A stretch of 64,000 bases of DNA. It comes from Rathayibacter sp. SW19. GTDB lineage: Bacteria > Actinomycetota > Actinomycetes > Actinomycetales > Microbacteriaceae. Of this stretch, positions 34,555-42,466 are shown piece by piece. Under the pieces are notes generated by a model that had not been told where the DNA came from, ran no database searches, and saw only the letters and a list, made by a program, of their open reading frames with translations. How positions within the stretch are numbered: the stretch's first letter is position 1; every line of letters starts with the position of its first letter. The stretch spans positions 3,596,001 to 3,660,000 of the forward strand of contig NZ_CP133020.1 of assembly GCF_030866825.1 (NCBI RefSeq). The letters are read 5' to 3'. The translations under genes were made by a program, and so were the position numbers.

Positions 34555-35355
34555 CTACGCCAAGACTGAGCCGCCGGCGACATCCAGCACGGCTCCTGTG
34601 ATCCAGGAGCTTTCGTCGCCGACCAGGTACAGCGCTGCCTGAGCAACGTCCTCCGGTGTTCCCAACCTGCGAATCGGATGCGACGCAGCCATCTTGCCTT
34701 GCACGTCGCCCGGGATGCGCAGCAGGTTGCTCTCGGTGAGAATGGTCTCAGGCGAGATCGTGTTCGCGCGCACCCCGAACGGGCCGGCTTGCAGCGCGAC
34801 AGAGCGGGTCAGTGACTGAATGCCCGCTTTCGCGGCACCATAGGGCGCCGGCGACATTTCGGTCGGCCGCCGGGCCGCAGCCGATGACATCGTGACGATG
34901 CTTCCTCGGCCGCGCGCCTTCATGCCGGGCAGAAAGCACTTGATCGCCAGGAATGTCGCGGTCAGGTTGACGTCGATCGCCGCGCGCCAGTCACCTTCGC
35001 TGACGTCTTCGATCGGGCCGGGCAGGGTCGGGTTACCACCGGCGTTGGCCACGAGAATGTCGATCGGCCCGAACTCTTGCTCGATGCTCGCACGCATCCG
35101 TTCGATCGCCGCAAAATCGGTGAGTTCGGCGACGACGGCGATCGCACGGCCGCCAGCCGCCACGATTCGATCACGCACGCTGCGGGCAGCGGATGCGTCG
35201 CGACCGTGCACTGCAACCGCGGCGCCTTCCCGGGCGAAGCGGGATGCGATCGCCGCACCGATGCCGCGCGAGCTCCCGGTTACCAGCGCAACACGTCCGT
35301 TCAGCGCGAGACGGCTGGAGTTGGTCGGTGAAGGTGAAGTCGCTGAATCGTCCAT
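34555..35355 (-). CDS. Short-chain dehydrogenase/reductase
   Basis: 266 residues of the classical SDR type. The NAD(P)-binding motif TGSSRGIG (26-33), NAG (104-106), catalytic Ser157/158 and YxxxK (Tyr172, Lys176) are all present. His/Arg residues after beta-2 (VHGRDAS) suggest NADP(H) preference (inference). Substrate unknown. It is 71 bp downstream of the LTA-synthase-like gene and could be the tail of that operon; the dipeptidase gene follows. Confidence 0.92.
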   Translation of the reverse strand: MDDSATSPSPTNSSRLALNGRVALVTGSSRGIGAAIASRFAREGAAVAVHGRDASAARSVRDRIVAAGGRAIAVVAELTDFAAIERMRASIEQEFGPIDILVANAGGNPTLPGPIEDVSEGDWRAAIDVNLTATFLAIKCFLPGMKARGRGSIVTMSSAAARRPTEMSPAPYGAAKAGIQSLTRSVALQAGPFGVRANTISPETILTESNLLRIPGDVQGKMAASHPIRRLGTPEDVAQAALYLVGDESSWITGAVLDVAGGSVLA

Positions 35356-35426
35356 GGCTCAAGCGTGCCGCGGGGCGAGGGTCGCGTCGACCTCCCGCGG
35401 GAGTATTTCGCACGCATCCGCGCGGG

Positions 35427-37136
35427 CTACGGACCGTATGCCGAGAGGAACCGGTTGCGGAAGGCGTCCATCCGCCAGACCGGTGCGGTCGCAGTGGGCA
35501 GCATGGTCGGTTGCCAGTTCCAAGAGGAAATGCGGCTGATGACGCCCGGGTCTTTCGAAATGATGCTGATCGGAACATTGTGGCTCGCGTCCAGTCCGCT
35601 GACAACTGTGGCAGGTTGGTGGTCTCCGAGCACGACGAGAACGAGGTTCGGATCGTCGTAAGTGGTCAAGAACGAGAAGAGCGTACTCATCGTGTATTGC
35701 ACTGACTGGCCATAGAGCTGCTGCACGTGTTGCGGATTCTGCCAGACGACGCTCGGAGTGAGCCCCTGCGCCGGCTGTGGATCGAAAATCGAACCGTCCC
35801 CGACGGCCGTCCACGGAACCTGGTGTGGAAGTGGAGTCCACGGAGTGTGCGAGGACACGAAATCGATCTCCGCCATCAGCGGTTGGTGCGGTTCGGCGAG
35901 CTCGTGGTCCTGGAAATACGCCCAGGTGAACTGGTCGGGGATGCGTGCATAACTGAATTGCGGCCCGACGTATCCGACGTTCGTCGAATTGAGTTGTGTG
36001 TCGAACTGGTAGAACGAGGTGCCGATTCGCCACGGCTCGGTGTCGGAGGGCACATCGCTGATCGTGTGCCAACCTGCCTTCTTGAAAGCGGCGCTGAGCG
36101 TGAAACGGTTTCCTGCGGTGACCTGGTCGTATTTCTGTTGCGAGTCGATCCACAACCCGGTCTGCAGGGTGGAGTGGGCGAGCCAGCTGATCCCGCCGAA
36201 AGTGGGCGAAGTGAGGAATGCGCTCCGCTCGGAGTAGCCGTGTGCGGCCAGCGCGGCAGTGCCGTTGCGCAGCACCTGGTCGACTCCGGCCGAGAATGAG
36301 CTGTTCTGCACGGCCACTTGCCCGTAGCTTTCGATGAACGCGATGATGACGTCTTTTCCCTTCAAGCCCGTGAGCAAATCGGATGGCGGCACGCTGGCAT
36401 ATGCATCATTTCGACCGGCTTGATCGAACGCCTTTTGTTCAGCAGCTGTTGCAGACACTTGATGCGATTTGGCAATGGCGGCCGTGACGGTGCCCGAAGC
36501 TGCAATGGGTTCGCCGACCACAATTTGCGCGCCGACCAGGGCGAAAATGACCCACGCCGCGGTTATGGCGGAGGCGCCGATCAGCGTCGTCCTGCGATGC
36601 TGGCGGATGACACTATCCAGATGCAGCAGAGACCAGGTCAGAACGATGATCGCGGCAGGGACCGCCAGGCCGATCAGCACCAGCACTCCCTCGGCGGCAA
36701 GCGTTCCGGTCGAGTCGCGCAGAACACCGTAGGCAGCGACCACTTCTGGCCAGCCCGTCACCACATTGAACGGCTGGTCGACCGTCGTCGTGAAGCCGAA
36801 ATCGAGGGCTGCGCTCGCGATCACGGCCGCAAGCACAACGGCGAAAAGAACGGCGACGATCCGACGGATGCCGGGCCACGGCAGCACGGCCAGCACGGCG
36901 AGGGCAACAACCGGTTCCAGCGGAACGCGCAGTAGTGCCAGCGCCGATCCTGAGGCAATGATTCCGGGCGCCAGGGCGGCAAGGAACAGCACAAGCGCAG
37001 AAATCACCGTCGCTGTGTTTGTTCGAACCGTGTTTGTTCGAACCGTGTTTGTTCGAAGCGTGTTTGTTCGAACCGGGCTTCTGCGCACGCCACGACTTCT
37101 GCGCACGCCACGACTTCTGCGCACTCCGCGACTCAC
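35427..37136 (-). CDS. LTA-synthase/sulfatase-type membrane phosphotransferase
   Basis: 569 residues. The N-terminus is an unusual basic repeat region (RGVRRS three times, then RTNT four times) coded by 18-bp and 15-bp tandem repeats. About five membrane helices follow (residues 40-220), then an extracytoplasmic sulfatase-fold domain: metal-binding Glu in IAFIESYGQ, GGISWLAHSTLQTG, SSHTPW, and the metal-binding pair in VVLGDHQPA. Relatives transfer phosphoglycerol or phosphoethanolamine to glycans or lipids. It is the last gene of a seven-gene overlapping operon (4-bp overlap with the reductase), so it probably decorates the product of that pathway. Confidence 0.85.
   Translation of the reverse strand: MSRGVRRSRGVRRSRGVRRSPVRTNTLRTNTVRTNTVRTNTATVISALVLFLAALAPGIIASGSALALLRVPLEPVVALAVLAVLPWPGIRRIVAVLFAVVLAAVIASAALDFGFTTTVDQPFNVVTGWPEVVAAYGVLRDSTGTLAAEGVLVLIGLAVPAAIIVLTWSLLHLDSVIRQHRRTTLIGASAITAAWVIFALVGAQIVVGEPIAASGTVTAAIAKSHQVSATAAEQKAFDQAGRNDAYASVPPSDLLTGLKGKDVIIAFIESYGQVAVQNSSFSAGVDQVLRNGTAALAAHGYSERSAFLTSPTFGGISWLAHSTLQTGLWIDSQQKYDQVTAGNRFTLSAAFKKAGWHTISDVPSDTEPWRIGTSFYQFDTQLNSTNVGYVGPQFSYARIPDQFTWAYFQDHELAEPHQPLMAEIDFVSSHTPWTPLPHQVPWTAVGDGSIFDPQPAQGLTPSVVWQNPQHVQQLYGQSVQYTMSTLFSFLTTYDDPNLVLVVLGDHQPATVVSGLDASHNVPISIISKDPGVISRISSWNWQPTMLPTATAPVWRMDAFRNRFLSAYGP
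37015..37134. repeat. 15-bp and 18-bp coding repeats at the 5' end of the LTA-synthase-like gene
   Basis: Four 15-bp units (GTGTTTGTTCGAACC, 37015-37074) and three 18-bp units (CTGCGCACGCCACGACTT, 37081-37134), all in frame. They code for TNTVR-like pentads and RGVRRS hexads before the first membrane helix. Confidence 0.92.
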
Positions 37137-37882
37137 GACATCCCCATCACGAGGGGGCGCAGAGCGGATGCCGGGCGATGCGCATCACCGGTGCCCTGCC
37201 GGAAGCGCGCGGAGAGTGCGTACCGCAGGAGCACGATGTCGCCGATTGTGCGAGTCTCGGCGAGCGCTGCGCGCCGGTCGCTGGTCCAGGGGAACGCGGC
37301 ATCCCCGACGAAGCGGGGCGCGCTGCTGTCGCCGACGAAGAACGGCGCCATGGCCAATTGCAGTTCGTCGGCGAGATCGGCGGCCAGAAACTGAGTAAGG
37401 ATCGTGCCGCCGCCTTCGACCATCAGCCGGTGCACGCCGCGATCGGACAAGTCAGAGATCAGCTCGCCCATGGTTATCTGCCCGCCGAGCCCGATGACGA
37501 TGGCGGCCGTGCCCAATCGAGCCTGGATGCGTGTCACCTGTGCGCTCGGGCAGTACACCAGTTTTGTGGCATTGTCGTCGGCGAAAAACGCTGCGCGCGG
37601 ATCGAGGTCACCGGACGCCGTCACCGTGACCTTCCATGGCGAGCACGTCAGGCCGGCGCTTTCGCGCCAACTGCGTCGACGGATGCTTCGCACCAGCAAC
37701 CGAGGATTGTCGCGTCGCACCGTGTTGGCGCCCACCATGATGGCGTCGTTCTGCGCTCGCAGCTCATCGACCCTGTCGAAATCCGCATCATTGGACAGCA
37801 TGAGACGCGGCGGTGCGGCCGTGTCGAGATAGCCGTCGAGCGAGATGGTGCTGCTGAGAGTGACGTACGGCGTAGTGATCAC
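37133..37882 (-). CDS. RibD C-terminal-type reductase (pyrimidine/pterin reductase)
   Basis: 249 residues. RibD_C/dihydrofolate-reductase fold, the class that reduces the ribose of the riboflavin-pathway pyrimidine or related compounds with NADPH. Clear marks: PYVTLSSTISLDGYLD at the start, NDAIMVGANTVRRDNPRL, GLGGQITMGELI and LMVEGGGTILTQFL. It lacks the deaminase half of RibD. It overlaps genes on both sides by 4 bp in an operon with a PTPS-like protein, so its substrate may be a pterin or pyrimidine intermediate rather than a riboflavin precursor (inference). Confidence 0.88.
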   Translation of the reverse strand: MITTPYVTLSSTISLDGYLDTAAPPRLMLSNDADFDRVDELRAQNDAIMVGANTVRRDNPRLLVRSIRRRSWRESAGLTCSPWKVTVTASGDLDPRAAFFADDNATKLVYCPSAQVTRIQARLGTAAIVIGLGGQITMGELISDLSDRGVHRLMVEGGGTILTQFLAADLADELQLAMAPFFVGDSSAPRFVGDAAFPWTSDRRAALAETRTIGDIVLLRYALSARFRQGTGDAHRPASALRPLVMGMS

Positions 37883-38973
37883 GATGAGTTCTCCTGACGA
37901 CGAGGGAGATGAGGAGTGACAGCTTCAACCGACCGTTGTTCGTGCCGACGGACCGCGAAGACCACTGCCACGATCGCTCCGGGTGCGAGGGAAATCATGG
38001 CAAGCACGCCGTACAGCGTTGCCGCCGCGACGCCCGCGGATGCACCGAAGCCGGCCAGCGCGAAAGCCCAGCCGGCGATCCCCTCACGTGGCCCCCATCC
38101 GCCGACATTCAGCGGAATGGACCCGCCGAGCATGACGACGAATGCGAGGGTGAGCAACTGAAGGGGCGGGACGTGCTCTCCGATCGCAGAGGTCGCAATC
38201 GCAAACGTTGCGACATGACAGGCGACGACGACGACCGATGCGATTACGACCTCGCACGAGGTGCGGGCTGATCCGAGGCCCACCCGTAGTTCAGCGAGTT
38301 CGTGCCGGAACGCGACGCGAACGTGCGCGCTCAACACAATTGCAGCGAGCACGGCAACTGCGAGCGCAGTCGCGCCAACGGCGAGTGCCGTAACAACGTA
38401 TCCGCCGAACGCCGCACCGAAACCAAGCAGAATCATCAGGGCGAGCGCCAGCTGCACCACTTGTCCCGCGGTGCGCTCGATGGCCACGGCCCGGGATGCC
38501 TGGCCGATACGCTGGGCGCGCTGACCGTGGCTGACCGCTCGGTGCACGTCGCCGATGACGCCGCCCGGAAGCACGGTGTTGAGGAACTGCGACTGGTAGT
38601 ACATCGCGATGGCGCTGGACCAGCCCACCTCGACTCCGAGCCTGCTCGCGATGAGCCGCCAACGCCACGACGCCGCCGCGGTAGCGATTGCAACGAGGAC
38701 AACCGCTGCACTGATTGTCGGACCGTCAAGGCTACGCAGGCCGCGCAGGAACGGTTCGGCACCCACATGAATGACGACCGCGAGGAGCACGCCTCCGCCG
38801 ACCACCAGACGCATCGAAAGACGGAACCACTTCGATCGCGCGAAGCCGAGTGCGCGCCCTCGCAGCGTCCCGGTAACAGGTGTCCCGGTCACAGGTGTCC
38901 CGGCCACAGGTGTCCCGGCCACGGCGGTCCGGGTCACAACCGTGCCGATCGCGGCGGTCCGGGTTCCAATCAT
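37879..38973 (-). CDS. UPF0104/lysylphosphatidylglycerol-synthase-type membrane protein
   Basis: 364 residues. After an unusual N-terminal repeat region (AGTPV/TGTPV pentads from 15-bp repeats) come about eight membrane helices with the family marks YYQSQFLNTVLPGGVIGDV, VAIERTAGQ and NVGGWGPREGIAGW. This is the flippase-like membrane part of MprF-type proteins, found alone in many lipid and glycolipid clusters. The chosen start (38973) overlaps the methyltransferase stop by 4 bp; an ATG two codons earlier is equally possible. Likely moves or presents the lipid-linked product of this operon (inference). Confidence 0.85.
   Translation of the reverse strand: MIGTRTAAIGTVVTRTAVAGTPVAGTPVTGTPVTGTLRGRALGFARSKWFRLSMRLVVGGGVLLAVVIHVGAEPFLRGLRSLDGPTISAAVVLVAIATAAASWRWRLIASRLGVEVGWSSAIAMYYQSQFLNTVLPGGVIGDVHRAVSHGQRAQRIGQASRAVAIERTAGQVVQLALALMILLGFGAAFGGYVVTALAVGATALAVAVLAAIVLSAHVRVAFRHELAELRVGLGSARTSCEVVIASVVVVACHVATFAIATSAIGEHVPPLQLLTLAFVVMLGGSIPLNVGGWGPREGIAGWAFALAGFGASAGVAAATLYGVLAMISLAPGAIVAVVFAVRRHEQRSVEAVTPHLPRRQENSS
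38864..38968. repeat. 15-bp coding repeats at the 5' end of the UPF0104-type gene
   Basis: Seven 15-bp units related to GGTGTCCCGGTCACA, in frame, coding for (V/A)(A/T)GTP pentads right after the start codon. The first four or so units are almost identical, the others diverged. Confidence 0.88.
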
Positions 38974-39785
38974 GGCCATGCCAGCAGATCCAGGTGCTGG
39001 ATGATCGCCGAGAGCTCGCCGCGATCCTGTTGGGCTTCGCGCAGCTCCAGGTAGCGCACGGCTTCGTCGTGAAGTTCCAGAGACTGTTCCACCGCAGCGC
39101 CAATCCAGCCGTCGAGCCATTCGCGCAGCAGACGAGGTTCGCCGTCGTCGAGCAGCCAGTTTGCAACGGTGGGGCGTACCTGCCAACCGGCCTCCAGGAA
39201 GGCGCCGCGGGCGACCGGCGCTGCGTAGCGACCGAGCGGTGTGCGACCATCCGTCATCCGTAGTTGGTGCGCATTGAATGCACGCTGGAAAGTGTCGTCG
39301 CGATCATCGAGAGGGTTCAGTTCGACGATTCCGGTCACGCTGAGCATCAGAAGGGCCGGGCAGCCGGACTCCACACACGCGTCGACGACGGCATGCGTCT
39401 CGCGCGATGTCAGCACATCGAGCAAGGCGGACGCAGTGACAAGCGAGGCTCCTTCCAGATCGACTGGACGCAGATCTGCCAGCTGCCCTACCTGTGCACG
39501 TACGGCGATCGGCTCGTTGTCGCGATCGACCGGGCGAGGTTCGTTGATCGCGCGCTCGGTCAGAGTTGCGCTCCAATCGTGAAGCACCCAGGTCTGCGGT
39601 CCGGGCAAGAACGGGGCAAGCCAACGCATCATCGAACCCGTGCCGCTGCCCAGGTCGTGTACGACGATCGGGCCGGCCGGCAGCATTGCAGCCGCGGCAC
39701 GCGCAAGATCGCGTGAGCGCGCGCGGGCATCCTCGGGCTCGCGGAGCGAGAGCCACTCGTCGCTGACCTGGATGACGTCGCTCAT
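38970..39785 (-). CDS. SAM-dependent methyltransferase of the glyco-pterin operon
   Basis: 271 residues. SAM-binding motif I is present (IVVHDLGSGTGSMMRWLAP), followed by the beta-2 acidic end (WVLHDWSA). The C-terminal half (LMLSVTGIVELNPLDDRDDTFQRAFNAHQ, quoted as ELNPLDDRDDTF) is particular to a family usually found in clusters like this one. The start overlaps the glycosyltransferase stop (ATGA) and the stop overlaps the next start, so it is fully embedded in the operon. Substrate unknown. Confidence 0.85.
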   Translation of the reverse strand: MSDVIQVSDEWLSLREPEDARARSRDLARAAAAMLPAGPIVVHDLGSGTGSMMRWLAPFLPGPQTWVLHDWSATLTERAINEPRPVDRDNEPIAVRAQVGQLADLRPVDLEGASLVTASALLDVLTSRETHAVVDACVESGCPALLMLSVTGIVELNPLDDRDDTFQRAFNAHQLRMTDGRTPLGRYAAPVARGAFLEAGWQVRPTVANWLLDDGEPRLLREWLDGWIGAAVEQSLELHDEAVRYLELREAQQDRGELSAIIQHLDLLAWP

Positions 39786-41035
39786 GCGGGCACCTCCGAT
39801 TCCAGCCGAGCAACCTCGTCGAGCGCTTGGGCGACGACCGCGACCGCAGTGCTCCACGACCTGCGCCCACCTCGCGCGTTCAGTGCCTCATCGTTCAGCG
39901 CCGCGCGCCGCGCAGGGCTCGTCAACCATTGGCGCAACACGACCTCGAGTGCCCACGGGTCTTCCGGCGGAACGACGATGCCGGCGGCGTTGCTCGATAT
40001 CGCCTCTGGGATGCCGCCGACGTTGGTGGCCACGACGGGAATGCCCCGGGCGAGGGCTTCTGCGACGACCATGCCGTAGCTCTCGCTGCGGGAGGACACG
40101 ACGACAAGATCGGCGCGACCGAACGCATCCGCGAGGCGCACTCCGGTGAGGGCGCCGGTAAACACCACTCGATCGGTGAGACCGGCGGACTCGACAAAGG
40201 AGGTCAGTTCCTCGAAGTATGCGGGTGCCGGGTGGTGGGACCCGACGAACGTGCAAGCCCAACCGTCGATGTCGGTCAGGTGCGCCAGGCTGCGCAGAAG
40301 CAAGTCCTGGCCTTTGTGCGGCGCGACTGCCCCGACACACAGCAGCCGACCGCCCGAGCTCGAGGCGGATCGAAGCGGAGCCGGGTCGGTTCCGGGCTGT
40401 GCCACGACGATCCGATGCGCCTGCGCCAGGTCGCGGGTGATGAGTTCGGAGCGCGTCCAGTTGCTGGTCGCGATCACCCGATGTGCGGTCTGCAGTGCTC
40501 GGCGTTCACGATCCTCGCGGATGTCCGTTCCCGGGTCTGCACAGCGTATTGCGTTCTCAGCGCCATCCGGCGTTTCCGGCAGCAGGCTCGCGACCATGTG
40601 CGCCAGCACGATGATTCGAAGTCGGTCCGAGTTCTCGACCAGCACATCGGGTTCGCGCACGGCGAGGAGTCCGTCGATCAGCACGAGTGCTTCGCCAGGC
40701 AACCCAGACAACGCCTGCGCCAGCTGCCGCTCATCGCCGACTGCCACCAGGACAAGCTGCACATCCCAACCGCTGTTCCGCAGTTCATCGCGAACGTGCT
40801 GGTCGTAGACGTTGCCTCCGCTGACCTGGTCGGGGTCGTCGATTCCGTCGGGAACCAGGAATGTCACAGACCCGTGCGAATGCTGGATCACAGTGCTATC
40901 AACCACGGTGTCCTGGATCACAGCGCCCTCGATCACAGTGCCCCCAATCACAGCGCCCCCAATCACAGCGCCCCCAATCACAGCGCCCCCAATCACAGCG
41001 CCCCCAATCACAGTGCCCTCGAATAGCTCGCCCAT
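39782..41035 (-). CDS. Glycosyltransferase family 4
   Basis: 417 residues, GT-B fold. The first 45 residues are a pentad repeat (GAVIG, from 15-bp repeats) with no counterpart in normal GT4 enzymes; the real domain begins at about residue 55 (VTFLVPDGIDDPDQVSGGNVYD). The C-terminal half has the GT4 marks: LLCVGAVAPHKGQDLLL, and the EX7E motif in ESYGMVVAEALARG, then GIPVVATNVGGIPE. The start region overlaps the PTPS-like gene by 28 bp, so the repeats lie mostly upstream of the conserved part. It should add a sugar to the operon's product. Confidence 0.88.
   Translation of the reverse strand: MGELFEGTVIGGAVIGGAVIGGAVIGGAVIGGTVIEGAVIQDTVVDSTVIQHSHGSVTFLVPDGIDDPDQVSGGNVYDQHVRDELRNSGWDVQLVLVAVGDERQLAQALSGLPGEALVLIDGLLAVREPDVLVENSDRLRIIVLAHMVASLLPETPDGAENAIRCADPGTDIREDRERRALQTAHRVIATSNWTRSELITRDLAQAHRIVVAQPGTDPAPLRSASSSGGRLLCVGAVAPHKGQDLLLRSLAHLTDIDGWACTFVGSHHPAPAYFEELTSFVESAGLTDRVVFTGALTGVRLADAFGRADLVVVSSRSESYGMVVAEALARGIPVVATNVGGIPEAISSNAAGIVVPPEDPWALEVVLRQWLTSPARRAALNDEALNARGGRRSWSTAVAVVAQALDEVARLESEVPA
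40883..41017. repeat. 15-bp coding repeats at the 5' end of the glycosyltransferase gene
   Basis: Nine 15-bp units, consensus CCCAATCACAGCGCC, five of them nearly identical and head-to-tail. In frame; they code for the GAVIG pentads at residues 7-51. Confidence 0.93.
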
Positions 41036-41406
41036 GCGAGATGAGATTCATGGAGTGCGACGGTGACCGAGTTCAGCGTCTGGCCACCGCCGAGCGTTCC
41101 GTCAGCGGCGCGTGCGGCAAGCCGATCGGCGATCACCTTGCACAGGAACTCCGTGGTGGTGTTGACCCCGCGAAATTCTGGTTCGTCGTCGAGGTTACGG
41201 TAGGTCAGTGAGGCGGTGATCTCGGCGAGCACGGCAGCGGCTCGTCCGATGTCGACAACGACGCCATCGTGGTCGAGTTCGTCCGCACCGAACGTAGCGT
41301 CAACGATGAACGTCGCCCCGTGCAGTCGCTGCGCGGGTCCAAAGCTCTCGCCGATGAAGCTGTGTGCGATCATCATATGGTCCCGCACGGTTACCGAGAA
41401 TGGCAT
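41008..41406 (-). CDS. Non-canonical 6-pyruvoyl-tetrahydropterin synthase / QueD-like protein
   Basis: 132 residues, normal PTPS/QueD length. The fold marks are there: MPFSVTVRDHMMIAHSF (first zinc His15), RLHGATFIVDATF, LDHDGVVVDI and the C-terminal VTVALHESHLAW. Two features differ from the enzymes that convert dihydroneopterin triphosphate: the HGH zinc pair reads HGA, and no catalytic cysteine precedes it (GPAQRLHG). This may be a subfamily with another reaction. It lies between the dehydrogenase (2-bp gap) and the glycosyltransferase (28-bp overlap), so it is an integral part of the operon. Confidence 0.85.
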   Translation of the reverse strand: MPFSVTVRDHMMIAHSFIGESFGPAQRLHGATFIVDATFGADELDHDGVVVDIGRAAAVLAEITASLTYRNLDDEPEFRGVNTTTEFLCKVIADRLAARAADGTLGGGQTLNSVTVALHESHLAWASYSRAL

Positions 41407-41408
41407 CG

Positions 41409-42380
41409 CTAGTCCTCCCAGTTGATCGTCTGACAGAGGCCGCTCGGCCCCTCAGCGAGCGACGCCATCACCTCGGGCAAGTCGCGCCAGGACGATTCGC
41501 TGCTGAGCAAGGCATCGAAGGCGGGATCCTGCAACAGTGTCAGTGCGAGCGCGAGCCGATCTTTCGTTGTGCGGGCTCCACGTCGATTGGGTGGCACCAC
41601 ACCGACCTGGCTCGAACGAATGGTGAGCCGACGCGAGTGGAAGTCGGCACCGAGCAGCAGGGTCGCCGGTCGGTCCCCGTACCAGCTCGCCTCGATCACC
41701 ACGCCTTCGGTCACCACGCACTCCAACCCCAGCTGCAACCCGGCGTCCGACCCGCTCGTGTTGATCACGATGTCCCTGTCATGCGGTGCCCGTGCAGGGG
41801 TTGCGAACTTCACACCGAGTTGCCCAGCCACCACCTGCCGCGCCGGATTGGTGTCGACCAACGTGACATCCACCCCGGGGATGCCGAGGAGGAGACGCGC
41901 AACGCAGCATCCGATCATGCCGGCTCCGATCACCGAAACGCGGTCGCCGACCAGGGGGGCTGCATCCCACAGCACGTTGACCGCGGTCTCGACCGCGCCT
42001 GCAAGGACGGCGCGGCGCGGCGGTATCCCTTCAGGCACCGCGATGACATCCTCGGCGGGAACGACGAACGCCGACTGATGCGGAAAGAGGGTGAAAACGG
42101 TGCCGCCCAGCAGCTCTCGTGGCCCCTGTTCGACGACGCCGACGTTGAGATAGCCGTACTTCACCGGTCCGGGAAAGTCGCCCTCCTGGAAGGGCGCGCG
42201 CATCCGTTCGCGTTCGCTGTCCGGCACATGGCCTTTGAAGACTGAAGCTTCCGTCCCGCGACTCACCCCGGTGTAGAGGGTTCGCACCTGCACCTCTGAA
42301 GCTCCGACATCGGCCAACTGTTCGGGCCGCAGCACTCCATGGCCCGGCTCCTCTACCCAGAACGCTGTGGCCTCGAGCAC
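41409..42380 (-). CDS. MDR-superfamily (zinc-type alcohol) dehydrogenase
   Basis: 323 residues. Medium-chain dehydrogenase architecture: N-terminal GroES-like part with GVSRGTE, FPGPVKYGYLNVGVVE and LFPHQSAFVVP, then a Rossmann domain (VSVIGAGMIGCCVARLL). The four structural-zinc cysteines are absent, as in several short members. It is the first gene of the minus-strand operon, divergent from the CDP-alcohol phosphatidyltransferase with an 86-bp gap that should hold both promoters. Substrate unknown. Confidence 0.88.
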   Translation of the reverse strand: MLEATAFWVEEPGHGVLRPEQLADVGASEVQVRTLYTGVSRGTEASVFKGHVPDSERERMRAPFQEGDFPGPVKYGYLNVGVVEQGPRELLGGTVFTLFPHQSAFVVPAEDVIAVPEGIPPRRAVLAGAVETAVNVLWDAAPLVGDRVSVIGAGMIGCCVARLLLGIPGVDVTLVDTNPARQVVAGQLGVKFATPARAPHDRDIVINTSGSDAGLQLGLECVVTEGVVIEASWYGDRPATLLLGADFHSRRLTIRSSQVGVVPPNRRGARTTKDRLALALTLLQDPAFDALLSSESSWRDLPEVMASLAEGPSGLCQTINWED

Positions 42381-42466
42381 ATCAACTCCTTGTCATGAAC
42401 CATTGTCACGCGGTTCGCGTGTTACTGGATGATGGATGGTAGCCGTATGAGAGACACGAGACAGGC

